Numbered from the stretch's first letter, positions 1 to 8,802 are shown. The stretch: 35,980 nt of DNA from Deltaproteobacteria bacterium (GCA_016932235.1 JAFGDF010000083.1:1-35980), one strand, 5' to 3'. Notes: a model not told the origin generated them from the letters alone. A program made the numbers and translations.

Positions 1-200
<200 letters not shown>

Positions 201-256
201 CATAATTTGCTGTTTATGCACTTTAATTGCATCTCTGTATTTTAAATATAAAGGTT

Positions 257-375
257 TTTCGGTGGCTATGGCGAAGAGGTCACACCCGTTCCCATTTCGA
301 ACACGGCAGTTAAGCTCTTCAGCGCCGATGGTACTGCGTGGGAAGCTGCGTGGGAGAGTAGGACGCCGCCGGAAT
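257..375 (+). rRNA. rrf: 5S ribosomal RNA
   Basis: A stretch of about 119 bases carries the 5S hallmarks: the terminal stem formed by 'cggtggc' near 260 and 'gccgccg' near 366, the 'cccgttcccatttcgaacac' loop region, and the 'gggagagtagg' segment. It sits directly downstream of 23S on the same strand and is followed by a strong terminator. The ends are inferred from the terminal stem and may be off by a few bases. Apparent reading frames across this region are not genes. Confidence 0.96.
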
Positions 376-380
376 CTTGT

Positions 381-417
381 AAAAAAAAGCCCCTCGAATT
401 TCGAAGGGCTTTTTTTT
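381..417 (+). terminator. Rho-independent terminator of the rRNA operon
   Basis: An A-tract, a stem with arms at 388-397 and 401-410 (one C·A mismatch, 3-nt loop) and a run of eight T's follow the 5S gene by six bases. This is the classical intrinsic terminator layout and it closes the rrn transcript. The flanking A and T tracts could also pair, so it may work in both directions. Confidence 0.92.
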
Positions 418-603
418 CCGCCTTCGCAGAAGATCACGGGCTTGTTTGCCTTCATCCAGGCAGGCTTACCCATGGATGAATGCACAAATGTTAAAAAGGC
501 TATGGCGTGATGTCGCCCTCAGATTGAGGCGGATAACCGTGGCGTAACCGTAGGCGAAGCCGGTTAATATTATGGAACCACGGGTTTACCCGTTGGGCTC
601 CAT
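418..603 (+). repeat. Dispersed structured repeat, copy 1 (about 186 bp)
   Basis: This block is closely similar along its whole length to 29161-29346 in the same orientation, starting with 'ccgccttcgcagaag' and ending near 'gggctc'. It contains inverted repeats conserved in both copies: catcca/tggatg, ggcg/cgcc, and a terminal hairpin at 578-596. In that hairpin a C-G pair replaces the A-T pair of the other copy. It begins immediately after the T-run of the rRNA terminator. Short open frames in it look fortuitous. Its function is unknown, and it may be a non-autonomous mobile element or a structured RNA/DNA repeat. Confidence 0.8.
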
Positions 604-638
604 CGGTTGACTACAATTTTCTTCTCTTGAATACTTTT

Positions 639-1274
639 TTACCCTTTTTTAATCCTTTTCTCAAAATCTTTTACCAGCCACACGACCAGATCTTCTGCCT
701 GTTCCATACTCATTTTACTGGTATTTATTATTAACTGATATAGACTAAGGGAGTTGGGATGCCCCTGGTTGAAGTATTTCAGGAAGGTATCCCTTCTTTT
801 TTCACGTGTCTTGATAGCCTTAAGCGCCTCCTGAGCGCTTACATTCCAGAGATTTTCGATAAATTTAACACGCTCATTGAGGTCAGCCACGATAAGGACA
901 TGAATGGCATTGGGATTTTTTTGGAGTATAAACTGGCTTCCCCTTCCAAGGAATACCATATTATCCTCTTCCGCTATTCTGCGAATTATAGCCTCAAGAA
1001 AGGAAATATACTTTTTTTCGTCAAAGTCGGACCTGGAATCACCGATATGCCGTGACACAAAATCGCTGGTTACAAGCTTGGAAGTCATACGCATGATCCA
1101 GTCACCAGCGTCTTTTTCAACAGATTTTATCCACTTGACTGAGACGTTGGCCTCTTTGGCCATCTCGTTTATGACCCTGCTGCTTATGAAATGATAATTC
1201 AGACGTTTGGCCGATGCCTTACCAATAGTCAGGCCACCGGCTCCGAATTGGCGAGAAATAGTTAAAATGGCCAT
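639..1274 (-). CDS. Cytidylate kinase-like family protein
   Basis: A 211-aa cytoplasmic protein of the cytidylate-kinase-like family (Cytidylate_kin2). The N-terminus 'MAILTISRQFGAGG' is the nucleotide-binding P-loop region, in the degenerate form usual in this family. The middle holds 'DNMVFLGRGSQFIL', and a Lys/Arg-rich segment 'TREKRRDTFLKYF' resembles the lid and phosphate-contact region of CMP kinases. The family is presumed to phosphorylate a nucleotide or similar small molecule, but its true substrate is not established. The start is placed at 1274, not at the upstream ATG at 1301, because GGAG lies at ribosome-binding distance from it. It is transcribed toward the rRNA operon, with the repeat at 418-603 between. 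No operon partner is visible. Confidence 0.85.
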   Translation of the reverse strand: MAILTISRQFGAGGLTIGKASAKRLNYHFISSRVINEMAKEANVSVKWIKSVEKDAGDWIMRMTSKLVTSDFVSRHIGDSRSDFDEKKYISFLEAIIRRIAEEDNMVFLGRGSQFILQKNPNAIHVLIVADLNERVKFIENLWNVSAQEALKAIKTREKRRDTFLKYFNQGHPNSLSLYQLIINTSKMSMEQAEDLVVWLVKDFEKRIKKG

Positions 1275-1345
1275 GTCATCTCCTGTGTTAGATATACACA
1301 CTGTAACATTGTGGCAATTTTTCGAAATTCCCTATGCTTGGCAAC

Positions 1346-1380
1346 TAGGCGACTGCCGGATTTTATCCGGCAGTCGCCTA
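1346..1380. repeat. REP-like palindrome 1
   Basis: A perfect 15-bp inverted repeat (arms 1346-1360 and 1366-1380) around a 5-nt loop. The loop-proximal 'tgccgga...tccggca' core and the following 'tatgaagattt' resemble the palindromes at 15170 and 34240. There is no T-run, so it is unlikely to be a simple intrinsic terminator. It lies upstream of the cytidylate-kinase-like gene. Confidence 0.75.
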
Positions 1381-1496
1381 TGAAGATTTAGATTTTCATC
1401 TGTTTTCGGCGATATTTATATCGGATCTCATTCATTGAAGCAAGGAGATGAAGAAAATATAACTCATTGAAATAGAGCCATTTCTTATATTTTTAC

Positions 1497-1529
1497 AGCG
1501 ACCAGTCGGCCAAATTCCGACAGGCTGCT
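1497..1529. repeat. REP-like palindrome 2 (imperfect)
   Basis: Arms 1497-1509 and 1517-1529 form an imperfect hairpin. Over about 42 bases, from 'ttacagcg' to 'gctaggt', the segment aligns base for base with the palindrome at 15170-15202, including the flanks outside the stem. It lies about 30 bases beyond the broken 3' end of the vapC relic. Confidence 0.7.
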
Positions 1530-1560
1530 AGGTGAGGTAATAAGGATATTTTTTGAGGTT

Positions 1561-1848
1561 TCAGTTTATATCTATAGAAGCAACGTGCATGATATCCAAT
1601 GAACTTGAACCAATATTCTTGGTGTATTTTTTTGATAGGTCAAGCGCATGTTTGAACGTACTTGTTCAGGCCATCAGGGGACGGAAATAAACGCCTTTCG
1701 TCTCATGAACATCGAACTTTGTCATAATGCGATCGGCTTCATCCAGAGCTATTTCTTCCCTGAATTGTTTCAGTTTTTCTGAAATATTCCTGGAAAAGAG
1801 TTCCCTGACGTAAAGCTTTATTATTGCGCCGGTATCCACGTAGATCGT
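1561..1848 (-). pseudogene. vapC: Relic of a VapC-like PIN-domain toxin
   Basis: Reading the minus strand from 1848 gives 'IYVDTGAIIKLYVREL', the start of a PIN-domain ribonuclease with its first catalytic Asp. Further on come 'LKQFREEIALDEADRIMTKF' and 'LSKKYTKNIGSSSLDIMHVA', the end of the same family with its C-terminal Asp. The gene is broken in several ways. The expected ATG reads ACG. A middle section of the domain, normally carrying 'LEF'-type residues, seems deleted. An in-frame TGA at 1666-1668 stands where this family typically has Trp, and the C-terminus stops early at 1561. In intact form VapC cleaves RNA and is neutralised by the antitoxin encoded just upstream. Recognition of the family is confident, and the size of the deletion is inferred. 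Confidence 0.8.
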
Positions 1849-1991
1849 TTAATATCTATCCACTCTATCTTCAATAATATTTTCGCTACAGGTTTCCCTC
1901 TTTTTGTGCCGGTAATTTCTTCACCTTCATTTATCGCCTTAAGAACCTTTGCAAAATTCTCTTGGATTTCACCCACAGTGGCTGTTTCTAT
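1821..1991 (-). pseudogene. vapB: Relic of a Phd/YefM-type (VapB) antitoxin
   Basis: The minus strand from 1991 translates as 'IETATVGEIQENFAKVLKAI', followed by 'EGEEITGTKRGKPVAKI', the characteristic N-terminal DNA-binding part of Phd/YefM-family antitoxins. The expected initiator ATG before GAA-ACA-GCC reads ATA, although a GGAG ribosome-binding site and a near-consensus promoter (2019-2047) remain upstream. The frame closes at 1821, inside the vapC relic. The toxin-binding C-terminus is not recognisable as usual. With its toxin partner also broken, this is best read as a dead toxin-antitoxin module. Rare ATA initiation cannot be excluded. Confidence 0.75.
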
Positions 1992-2018
1992 TATAATATC
2001 TCCGATGAATTTGCGAAT

Positions 2019-2047
2019 ATTTTATGCGTAAAGTATAAATATGTCAA
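2019..2047 (-). promoter_or_regulatory. Sigma-70-type promoter of the vapBC relic
   Basis: On the minus strand TTGACA (2042-2047) is followed after exactly 17 bases by TAAAAT (2019-2024), about 28 bases before the decayed antitoxin start. It is close to consensus, so the relic may still be transcribed. Confidence 0.65.
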
Positions 2048-2105
2048 GATTGATAAAGAAAATCCACATCAGCAAAAACCACATAAGAACTAAATCTTAT
2101 TCGTA

Positions 2106-2130
2106 GCCTTTCGGTCAACGCCCGACAGGC
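2106..2130. repeat. REP-like palindrome 3 (short)
   Basis: Arms 2106-2114 and 2122-2130 form a 9-bp stem with one mismatch around a 7-nt loop. The right arm 'ccgacaggc' equals that of palindrome 2 (1517-1525). Together palindromes 2 and 3 bracket the vapBC relic. Confidence 0.55.
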
Positions 2131-2176
2131 TAATAAAATGGAATTTGCCAGGTAGTTCTACGGGCGAGGTCACTGA

Positions 2177-3547
2177 TTATCTGTATCTATCTGCTACAAG
2201 TATTGAACCAAGTATATTTATATCATCAATCTTTTCCAAATCATTAATAATCTGAATGATATTTTCGACCTGTTTGTCGGACATTACGGTCAAAGCCAGA
2301 TTCCTGAATTTTTCGGCAAGCTCATCCTTTGTCATAGGATTTTGCAGGGTCCCTTTGGCGGCATCTACCTGCTTTTTATAAATATTACCGTTCTTAAGTC
2401 TGATAGTTACTCTGGATGGGGCTGTCTTTACTGTTAATTTGTCAAATTCGTCGTCGTTATAATAACTTACTTTTTTTGCAAGAGCCAGTATATCAGGGTT
2501 TTTGATATTCTCCTCGTTATAATCCGTGAAGCCGTTACTCCCTTTTATGAGCCGCAGGGCAATGCCGAATCTTCCGCTGAACTGTGCGGAGGTTATGTCC
2601 GTGGGTTCGATAATAGTGCCGACAGCCCTGGCCTCACGAGTGCCCTGGTGAACGGTTACAGAATCCACTTCCTCCGGTTTAATATTATATTGGGCCTTCA
2701 ATATGGAAACTGCGTCGATAGTGGAGTGCTGTGCGGCGCAGCAACAGTAAGGCTTGTTTCCGGTCTCAATAATCCTGAAAGGTCCGCCCAGATCGGCTGT
2801 AAGAGCTGGGATAGAGAATTCGTCCGCGTAACTCTGGCAAAATCCTTTTTTCCCCTCAAGGGAAGTCTTTGGGCCCGTCAACCCGTATTGTGCCAGTAGA
2901 GCCGCCCTGATTCCTCCTTGAGCGGCAAAACCGGCGTGCAGACGCTTGACCGAGCCGCCTGTCTCAGTATATTCAGAGATCCCCCCGGCATTGCTGGCAG
3001 CTATGCCCATGGCATCAACGATCATGTTCTTGTTAAAATCGAGCAATTTCGCAGTGGCTGCCGCGGCCCCAAACAGGCCTACCACCCCTGTCGTGTGAAA
3101 ACCCCGGAACATCATGGCCCATGAGGCCGTGCTGATTCGTAAAAACATGTCATAACCGGCCACTATCGCAGTAATAAAATCCTTACCATTTGACTTTTTC
3201 ATTTCACCGATAGCCAGGGCCGCAGGTATTACGGCTACACCGGGATGAGTAGCAGTGTTAAGATGAGTATCGTCCATCTCAAAACCGTGTCCGAAAACGG
3301 CATTGGCAAACGCGGCATCTTCTGCCAGGGTTCGGAGACCAAAATGTACGACGGTGCTGCTTTTGTCGTTACCGGCCTTGGCCTTGGCGTAGTTGTATAC
3401 CCCCTCACACCAGGGCTTGACGGCAAAGGCCAGCTGACAGCCCAGTTGATCCAGCAGAAGTCCCTTGGCTTTATCGATGACATCTTCGCTCAGGTCGCTG
3501 TAACTGATATTTGAGATAAACTCGGCAAGTTTTATAGTTTCATCCAT
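2177..3547 (-). CDS. MmgE/PrpD family protein
   Basis: A 456-aa protein of the MmgE/PrpD family, which includes 2-methylcitrate dehydratase, cis-aconitate decarboxylase and iminodisuccinate epimerase. The family fold is an N-terminal helical domain plus a C-terminal lid domain. Typical segments are 'LLDQLGCQLAF' near residue 30, 'FGHGFEMDDTHLNTATHPG' near 90-105 with the conserved Asp/His residues, and 'KPYCCCAAQHSTIDA' near 270. Its length matches the family. AGGA upstream supports the ATG at 3547. It is transcribed divergently from the first Mo/W oxidoreductase, and the two share a 198-bp control region. That suggests, without proving, a role in the same pathway. No citrate-cycle or methylcitrate genes are adjacent, so the substrate cannot be assigned. 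Confidence 0.88.
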   Translation of the reverse strand: MDETIKLAEFISNISYSDLSEDVIDKAKGLLLDQLGCQLAFAVKPWCEGVYNYAKAKAGNDKSSTVVHFGLRTLAEDAAFANAVFGHGFEMDDTHLNTATHPGVAVIPAALAIGEMKKSNGKDFITAIVAGYDMFLRISTASWAMMFRGFHTTGVVGLFGAAAATAKLLDFNKNMIVDAMGIAASNAGGISEYTETGGSVKRLHAGFAAQGGIRAALLAQYGLTGPKTSLEGKKGFCQSYADEFSIPALTADLGGPFRIIETGNKPYCCCAAQHSTIDAVSILKAQYNIKPEEVDSVTVHQGTREARAVGTIIEPTDITSAQFSGRFGIALRLIKGSNGFTDYNEENIKNPDILALAKKVSYYNDDEFDKLTVKTAPSRVTIRLKNGNIYKKQVDAAKGTLQNPMTKDELAEKFRNLALTVMSDKQVENIIQIINDLEKIDDINILGSILVADRYR

Positions 3548-3745
3548 TTCTTTTGATCCTTTCTTATATGTAAATACGGGAATGTATATTTAAATATAGG
3601 GGATTATGAAAAATGTGTCAATAAATCCGGAATCCGGACTTCGCATAAGGGTATTTTTATTTAATTGATATACCCGGCGGCTTTTGCTACCGTAATTTTA
3701 AGGTTATAAATCTATATTAGTTTTATCTTTAAGGGGAGAATAAAA

Positions 3746-6043
3746 ATGCAGGGAAGAGAGATCGATGAAAAGGGCGCGGAAATAAAAAAAATAGTATGCT
3801 GGGCGTCTCCCGGATGCAGTTCCAGTTGTGGACTACTGGCAAGCGTAAAGGACGATAAAATAATTCGGCTGAGGGGGAATCCGGATTTTCCCGGCAACAG
3901 GGGCGCCGTATGCGCCGAAAGATTTCCCCATCTTGTGCATTGGCTGGAGCATCCTGACCAGCTTATGTATCCTTTGAAACGTGTGGGTGAAAGAGGCGAA
4001 AATAGATGGGAAAGGATCTCTTGGGATCAGGCTTTGGATGAAATTGCAGATAAGCTGAAGTATCTTAAGGCCGAATACGGGGCTGAGACACTTTCAGTAA
4101 TAGAGGGAACATACAGGACCGACATGTATGGAATCAGGGGTCGTTTTCTCAATTTATTCGGAAATCCGCAGAACGCGGCAGCCCCGGGAATCACCTGCGG
4201 TTGTAATAAGGAGGCCCTGTCCCTTGCCCTGGCCGGGACCACTATCCCATCCAAAGTGCGTATCCTGGAGGGGCTTAACAGCCCTAAATGCCTGGTGTTT
4301 TGCGGCACGTATCTTCCGGAGTCCCGTCCTATCGCCTGGAGGCAGATTAGAAACCGGTTAAAAAAAGAACCAAGACCCAAGGTGATAATCATTGATCCCC
4401 GAAGGACGAAGATGGTTGATTATGCCGATATCTGGCTGCAGATCAGACCGGGCACCGACACCGCACTTTTTATGTCCTGGCTGAATGTTATTATAGAAGA
4501 AGGGCTTTATGATCAAGCATTTGTCGATAAATGGACCTACGGTTTTGAAGAACTGAAGATTCGAGCATTGGAATACCCCCCGGAAAAGGTTGAGGGAATC
4601 ACCTGGATCCCTGCGGATAAGATCCGCGAATCAGCAAGGATGTATGCCGAAATCAAACCTTCTGCCATAACTGTGGGGCTTGCATGTGATCACATCGGTC
4701 TTAATTCCTTGCGCATCCATCATTCCAGTCTCTGTTTGGAGGCTATCACAGGCAATTTGAGCGTTGAATCCGGGGGCGCGCCGGTTGGCCCCGGTCCCAT
4801 AATAGACGGGAAGATAGGCATCAGGGATGCAATGCTGCAGCTGGAGGAGAAATGCCTGCCCGGGCAGAGAAAGAAGCTGCTCGGGAGTGACCGTTTCAGG
4901 CTGATGACCTGGCCCGGCTATGAGATTGTGAGTAAATATTATAAGGACACATACGGTATCCCCATGGCCATGTGCGGCCATGCGTTCAGCGTGGCAGAAC
5001 CTGTCTTGTGGAGGAGCATCCTTAACGCCGATCCTTACCCGACAAAGGCCCTGATAACATGGACCACGAATCCTCTCGTCAACGCAGCCAACACAAAACT
5101 TGTCTATAAAGCCTTGAAGAGCCCGAATCTGGCCCTGCACGTTGTGCTTGAGCACGTCATGACTCCCACAGCCCTGCTGGCCGATTACGTACTGCCATCC
5201 GCAAGCAAGCTCGAGAGAGGTATCGTCTCCACGACCGAGGATTTTACGCCGTTCTTCAGGGTCGGGGAAAGGGCGGTTCCTCCCCTGGGCGAGCGAAGGC
5301 ATGATTACCACTTCTTCAGGGGTCTGGCATTAAGATTGGGGTTTGGGGAGTTTTTCCCATGGGAGACAGAGGAGGATTTTTATAATTACCGCCTCGAGCC
5401 CCTGGGCATAACCTTTAAGGAGGCTGCCCGTGAAAGATATATCATACAGAGTACAGAGCCCTGGACATATGAGACCATAAATCCCAGGACGGGAAAACCT
5501 ACAGGCTTTGCCACACCCTCCGGCAAATTCGAGATGTACTCCAATGTTCTCAAGGATCTGGGCTATGATCCTCTTCCCTATTATGAAGAACCACCGGAAA
5601 GCCCGGTAAGCACTCCTGAAATTGCCAAGGAATATCCTCTGATTCTCACCACCGGGGGGAGGTTTATGCCTCAGTTCCAATCCGAGCACCGTCAATGGGG
5701 AATGGGAATGCGAGAGCAGCACCCTGACCCGCTTATGGATATTCATCCGGATACAGCGCGTGAACTGGGTATCTCCGAAGGAGACTGGGCGTATATCGAA
5801 ACATTGAGGGGCGTGATCAAGATGAAGGCCAATATCACCGATATTATTCACCCCAGGGTTGTAAACTGTGAGCATTGCTGGTGGTTTCCGGAACAGCCGG
5901 CGCGTGAGCCCTGGCTGCATGGATTGTGGCAATCCAATGCCAATGTTCTGACAACGGATGATCTGGAGACCTGCGATCCAATCACGGGCGGATGGCCCAT
6001 GAGGGCTTTGCTGTGCAAGGTTTATAAGGTGCTGAAGGTTTAA
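3746..6043 (+). CDS. Molybdopterin (bis-MGD) oxidoreductase catalytic subunit, paralogue 1
   Basis: A 765-aa member of the DMSO reductase superfamily. Cys18, Cys24, Cys28 and Cys56 can form an N-terminal [4Fe-4S] site, with an unusual C-x5-C-x3-C-x27-C spacing. The cofactor domains follow: 'PLKRVGERGENRWERISWDQA' near 76-96, 'DPRRTKMVDYADIWLQIRPGTD' near 216-237, and a C-terminal molydopterin-dinucleotide-binding domain from about 630. Cys151 in 'GITCGC' is at the position expected for the Mo/W ligand, read as an ordinary Cys codon, not selenocysteine. No Tat or Sec signal is visible, so it is probably cytoplasmic. A strong 'aaggggag' ribosome-binding site precedes the ATG. Unlike paralogues 2 and 3 it has no adjacent ferredoxin subunit. 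It is unlikely to be an ordinary formate dehydrogenase or nitrate reductase, but the reaction is unknown. Confidence 0.9.
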   Translation: MQGREIDEKGAEIKKIVCWASPGCSSSCGLLASVKDDKIIRLRGNPDFPGNRGAVCAERFPHLVHWLEHPDQLMYPLKRVGERGENRWERISWDQALDEIADKLKYLKAEYGAETLSVIEGTYRTDMYGIRGRFLNLFGNPQNAAAPGITCGCNKEALSLALAGTTIPSKVRILEGLNSPKCLVFCGTYLPESRPIAWRQIRNRLKKEPRPKVIIIDPRRTKMVDYADIWLQIRPGTDTALFMSWLNVIIEEGLYDQAFVDKWTYGFEELKIRALEYPPEKVEGITWIPADKIRESARMYAEIKPSAITVGLACDHIGLNSLRIHHSSLCLEAITGNLSVESGGAPVGPGPIIDGKIGIRDAMLQLEEKCLPGQRKKLLGSDRFRLMTWPGYEIVSKYYKDTYGIPMAMCGHAFSVAEPVLWRSILNADPYPTKALITWTTNPLVNAANTKLVYKALKSPNLALHVVLEHVMTPTALLADYVLPSASKLERGIVSTTEDFTPFFRVGERAVPPLGERRHDYHFFRGLALRLGFGEFFPWETEEDFYNYRLEPLGITFKEAARERYIIQSTEPWTYETINPRTGKPTGFATPSGKFEMYSNVLKDLGYDPLPYYEEPPESPVSTPEIAKEYPLILTTGGRFMPQFQSEHRQWGMGMREQHPDPLMDIHPDTARELGISEGDWAYIETLRGVIKMKANITDIIHPRVVNCEHCWWFPEQPAREPWLHGLWQSNANVLTTDDLETCDPITGGWPMRALLCKVYKVLKV

Positions 6044-6137
6044 TGTGATTCCAGTTATCTATGGTCGATTAATTTCTTCAACCAAATCGGAGATGTTCCA
6101 ATGAAGAGTATTCATGTCCGTCATTAATACTTATAAT

Positions 6138-6167
6138 TTGACTCATGATATTGATGGGATATATAAT
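6138..6167 (+). promoter_or_regulatory. Promoter of the paralogue-2 operon with shared upstream motif
   Basis: TTGACT (6138-6143) and TATAAT (6162-6167) are separated by 18 bases. The 14-base string 'atttgactcatgat' covering the -35 region recurs exactly at the promoter of the paralogue-3 operon (9678 onward), with the same 18-base spacer. The bases beyond 'catgat' differ, which suggests selective conservation of a regulator site or recent common origin. Confidence 0.6.
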
Positions 6168-6220
6168 AAAAAACATTGATTTTTTAAACCAAAAATACTT
6201 CAAAAAATGAGGAGCCTATC

Positions 6221-8467
6221 ATGGATCAGAAAGATGAAGTAAAAGTATATTCGAGTGTGGTGTGGTCCGCCGGCGCCGGTTGTCACGGCAACTGCGGGCA
6301 GAAGCTTTATGTAAAGGATGGAAAACTTATTAAGGTGGAAGGTGATGAGAATCACCCCTGGAACCAGGGAAGGTCCTGTCCGAGGATCCTGGCGCTGACC
6401 CAGTATGCCTACCACCCGGATCGTATTATATATCCCTTAAAAAGGGTTGGGGAAAGAGGTGAAGGAAAATTCGAAAGGATAAGCTGGGACGAGGCATATG
6501 ATACCTGTGAAAAGAAGATGAAAGAGATCAGGGAGAAACATGGCGCTGAATCGGTAATCTTTGCTCAAGGCACAGGCAGGGATATAGGAGGTCCCATAAC
6601 CTTTCTGGCATACAGTTTTGGAAGCCCGAACTGGGTCCAGTTAGGGCTTTCCGGTCACTCCTGCTACACGCCAAGGCTTGGGGCCATGAAGGCGACCACG
6701 GGGGATTACGTGGTTGCTGACTGCTCGCAGTTTTTGGAAAAACGGTATGAAGATCCTGAATACGTGCTTCCGAAGGTCATTATAGTATGGTCCACTAATC
6801 CTGTCGCGACATGCCCGGACGGATTTTTCGGTCACTGGATAATAGATTGTATGAAACGCGGCACGAAGATTATCTCAGTTGATCCATGCTACACATGGTT
6901 AACCACGAGGGCGGAGTATCACCTTCGAATAAGACCAGGGACCAGCGGGGCGCTGGCATTGGGGATGCTGAACGTGATTATTAACGAGGGTCTTTATGAC
7001 CATGATTTTGTTGAAAAATGGACCTACGGTTTTGAGGATCTGAAAGAGAGGGTGCAGCAGTATCCGCCGGACAAGGTTGCAGGGATAACCGAGGTGCCTG
7101 TGGAACTGATAAAAGATGCCGCCAGGTTCTATGCGAAGAACAGCCCGGCTGCGATCCACTGGGGGGTGCCGGTTGATATGGACCCTGAAGGAACCACTGT
7201 TGCCCAGGCGATAAGTCACCTGTGGTGCATAACAGGGAATGTTGACAATCCGGGCGGTAACGTGATTGCAAGGCCTTCCCACGGGGTAACCACTTATCCG
7301 TTTTCGACCGAGGAGCTTCTGGAACTGTATGGAGAGGATCTTGTTACCAAGCTCAACGAAAAGAGGATCGGTACGAAGGAATATCCAATGGTAAAGGGCT
7401 TTCGAGGGTGGGGACAACCGGATATGGCGATTGAACAGATCATGACGGGAAAGCCATATCCCATCAAGATGGTATGGGTCCAGACCGCGAACATACTCGG
7501 GGGCCAGGCGGCCAGGACGATGTATCATTATGAAGCCCTCAAGAAACTCGATTTCGTGGTGGTGGTTGACCTGTTTCATAATCCAACTACCATGGCCCTT
7601 GCGGATATAATACTTCCCGCTGCGACATTTGCGGAGAAGGACAGTTTCCGGAGCTGGTGGGCGCCACTTGCGGTGATCCCCAAGGTGATCCAGGTGGGGG
7701 AATGCAAGTCAGACTGGGAGATCAATTTTGAGATGGCCAAACGCTTTAATCCCGATGGAATAAAATTCTCAAACGTAAAGGAACTTATCGATGATCGGCT
7801 CAAGCCGGTGGGGAAGACCTTTGACCAGATGGTCGCGGAGGGTGGCTGGGAGATGCCACCTGAAGGCCACTTTTCAAAGCCATACCGCAGGCATGAAAGA
7901 GGACTTTTACGCGCCGACGGGAAGAAGGGCTTCAACACCGAGACGGGTAAGATAGAGCTTTACAGCAAGGCATTCGAAAGCTGGGGTATTGACCCACTTC
8001 CATATTATGTGGAGCCTCCTCGAAGCCCGGTATCAACGCCTGAACTTTATGAAAAATATCCTTTAATAATGATTTCAGGGACAAGGTCATCGCTCTATTT
8101 TCACGCGGAGCATCGCAATATCCCCTGGCTGAGGGCGAAAGATCCCGATCCCACGGTTGATATTCATCCTGAAACGGCGAAGAAATTCAATATATATGAT
8201 GGTGAATGGATATATATAAAGAATGATCTTGGAAGGGTGAAAAGGAAGGCGAGGATCACCCCGATCGTCAAGCCGAATCATATACAGACCCAGCATGGAT
8301 GGTGGATGCCGGAGATGGAAGGCCCTGAGCCGACTCTTTATGGTGTGTGGGACTACCAGATCAACAAGCTGGTGCATGGTCCCCAGGCCAGTTCATCAGG
8401 TTTTGGAGGGGGGCAATATAAGACAACGCTGGTTACGCTTGAAAAGATGGAAGGGGGAGGAGAATAA
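6221..8467 (+). CDS. Molybdopterin (bis-MGD) oxidoreductase catalytic subunit, paralogue 2
   Basis: A 748-aa DMSO reductase superfamily catalytic subunit, clearly a close paralogue of the protein at 10144-12402. The N-terminus 'WSAGAGCHGNCG' gives Cys21, Cys25 and Cys53. The residue at the usual first Cys position (18) is Gly, so only three of four cluster ligands are present. Cys148 in 'SGHSCYTPR' is the predicted Mo/W ligand. Cofactor motifs include 'GSPNW' near 140, 'RIRPGTSGALALGMLNVII' near 231-249 and a C-terminal MGD-binding domain from about 620. No export signal is seen. Its stop lies two bases before the ATG of the ferredoxin subunit gene, so the two should form a complex. The closest functional relatives are likely in the acetylene hydratase / transhydroxylase / catechol dehydroxylase branch. 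The substrate is unknown. Confidence 0.9.
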   Translation: MDQKDEVKVYSSVVWSAGAGCHGNCGQKLYVKDGKLIKVEGDENHPWNQGRSCPRILALTQYAYHPDRIIYPLKRVGERGEGKFERISWDEAYDTCEKKMKEIREKHGAESVIFAQGTGRDIGGPITFLAYSFGSPNWVQLGLSGHSCYTPRLGAMKATTGDYVVADCSQFLEKRYEDPEYVLPKVIIVWSTNPVATCPDGFFGHWIIDCMKRGTKIISVDPCYTWLTTRAEYHLRIRPGTSGALALGMLNVIINEGLYDHDFVEKWTYGFEDLKERVQQYPPDKVAGITEVPVELIKDAARFYAKNSPAAIHWGVPVDMDPEGTTVAQAISHLWCITGNVDNPGGNVIARPSHGVTTYPFSTEELLELYGEDLVTKLNEKRIGTKEYPMVKGFRGWGQPDMAIEQIMTGKPYPIKMVWVQTANILGGQAARTMYHYEALKKLDFVVVVDLFHNPTTMALADIILPAATFAEKDSFRSWWAPLAVIPKVIQVGECKSDWEINFEMAKRFNPDGIKFSNVKELIDDRLKPVGKTFDQMVAEGGWEMPPEGHFSKPYRRHERGLLRADGKKGFNTETGKIELYSKAFESWGIDPLPYYVEPPRSPVSTPELYEKYPLIMISGTRSSLYFHAEHRNIPWLRAKDPDPTVDIHPETAKKFNIYDGEWIYIKNDLGRVKRKARITPIVKPNHIQTQHGWWMPEMEGPEPTLYGVWDYQINKLVHGPQASSSGFGGGQYKTTLVTLEKMEGGGE

Positions 8468-8469
8468 AA

Positions 8470-8802
8470 ATGTCTAAGAAAGGTCTTCTGATCGATTATG
8501 ATTTCTGTACTGGTTGCCATACGTGTGAAGTCGCATGTCAGCAGGAGCATGGGTATCCTGCCGGTAAACTGGGCATCAAGGTCACGGAGTATATACTTGA
8601 AGGATTGAAGGAGAAACCATCCATATTTTATCTGCCGTTTCCGACGGACCTGTGCAACCTGTGTGCTGAAAGGACGCAAAAAGGTGAAGTGCCGTCGTGT
8701 GTAAAGCATTGCCAGGCGGCGTGCATGAAATACGGGCCCTTGGATGAGCTCGTAAAAGATATGGAGAGAAAACCGAGGACTGTATTGTTCAGCCCGTTTT
8801 AA
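8470..8802 (+). CDS. 4Fe-4S ferredoxin-like electron-transfer subunit of paralogue 2
   Basis: A 110-aa protein with 'CTGCHTCEVAC' near residues 13-23 (C-x2-C-x2-C-x3-C). A second group follows at about 62-85, 'DLCNLC' then 'SCVKHCQAAC', i.e. C-x2-C-x11-C-x3-C plus one more Cys. This is the pattern for two [4Fe-4S] clusters seen in DmsB/PhsB-type subunits, but in roughly half the usual length. The upstream catalytic subunit ends at 8467, and the ribosome-binding site (ggagga) lies inside that gene, implying translational coupling. It probably passes electrons between the active site and a soluble carrier. No membrane anchor gene follows. It is very similar to the protein at 9780-10109. Confidence 0.9.
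   Translation: MSKKGLLIDYDFCTGCHTCEVACQQEHGYPAGKLGIKVTEYILEGLKEKPSIFYLPFPTDLCNLCAERTQKGEVPSCVKHCQAACMKYGPLDELVKDMERKPRTVLFSPF

Noticed and set aside
1346..1380. Intrinsic terminator
   Set aside because: The stem is strong but no T-run follows on either strand, and related palindromes occur elsewhere in intergenic DNA.
4631..5311. Long antisense frame inside Mo/W paralogue 1 (and similar ones at 5330-5932 and 6899-7579)
   Set aside because: These are shadows of strongly coding plus-strand genes, with no family features and no ribosome-binding sites.
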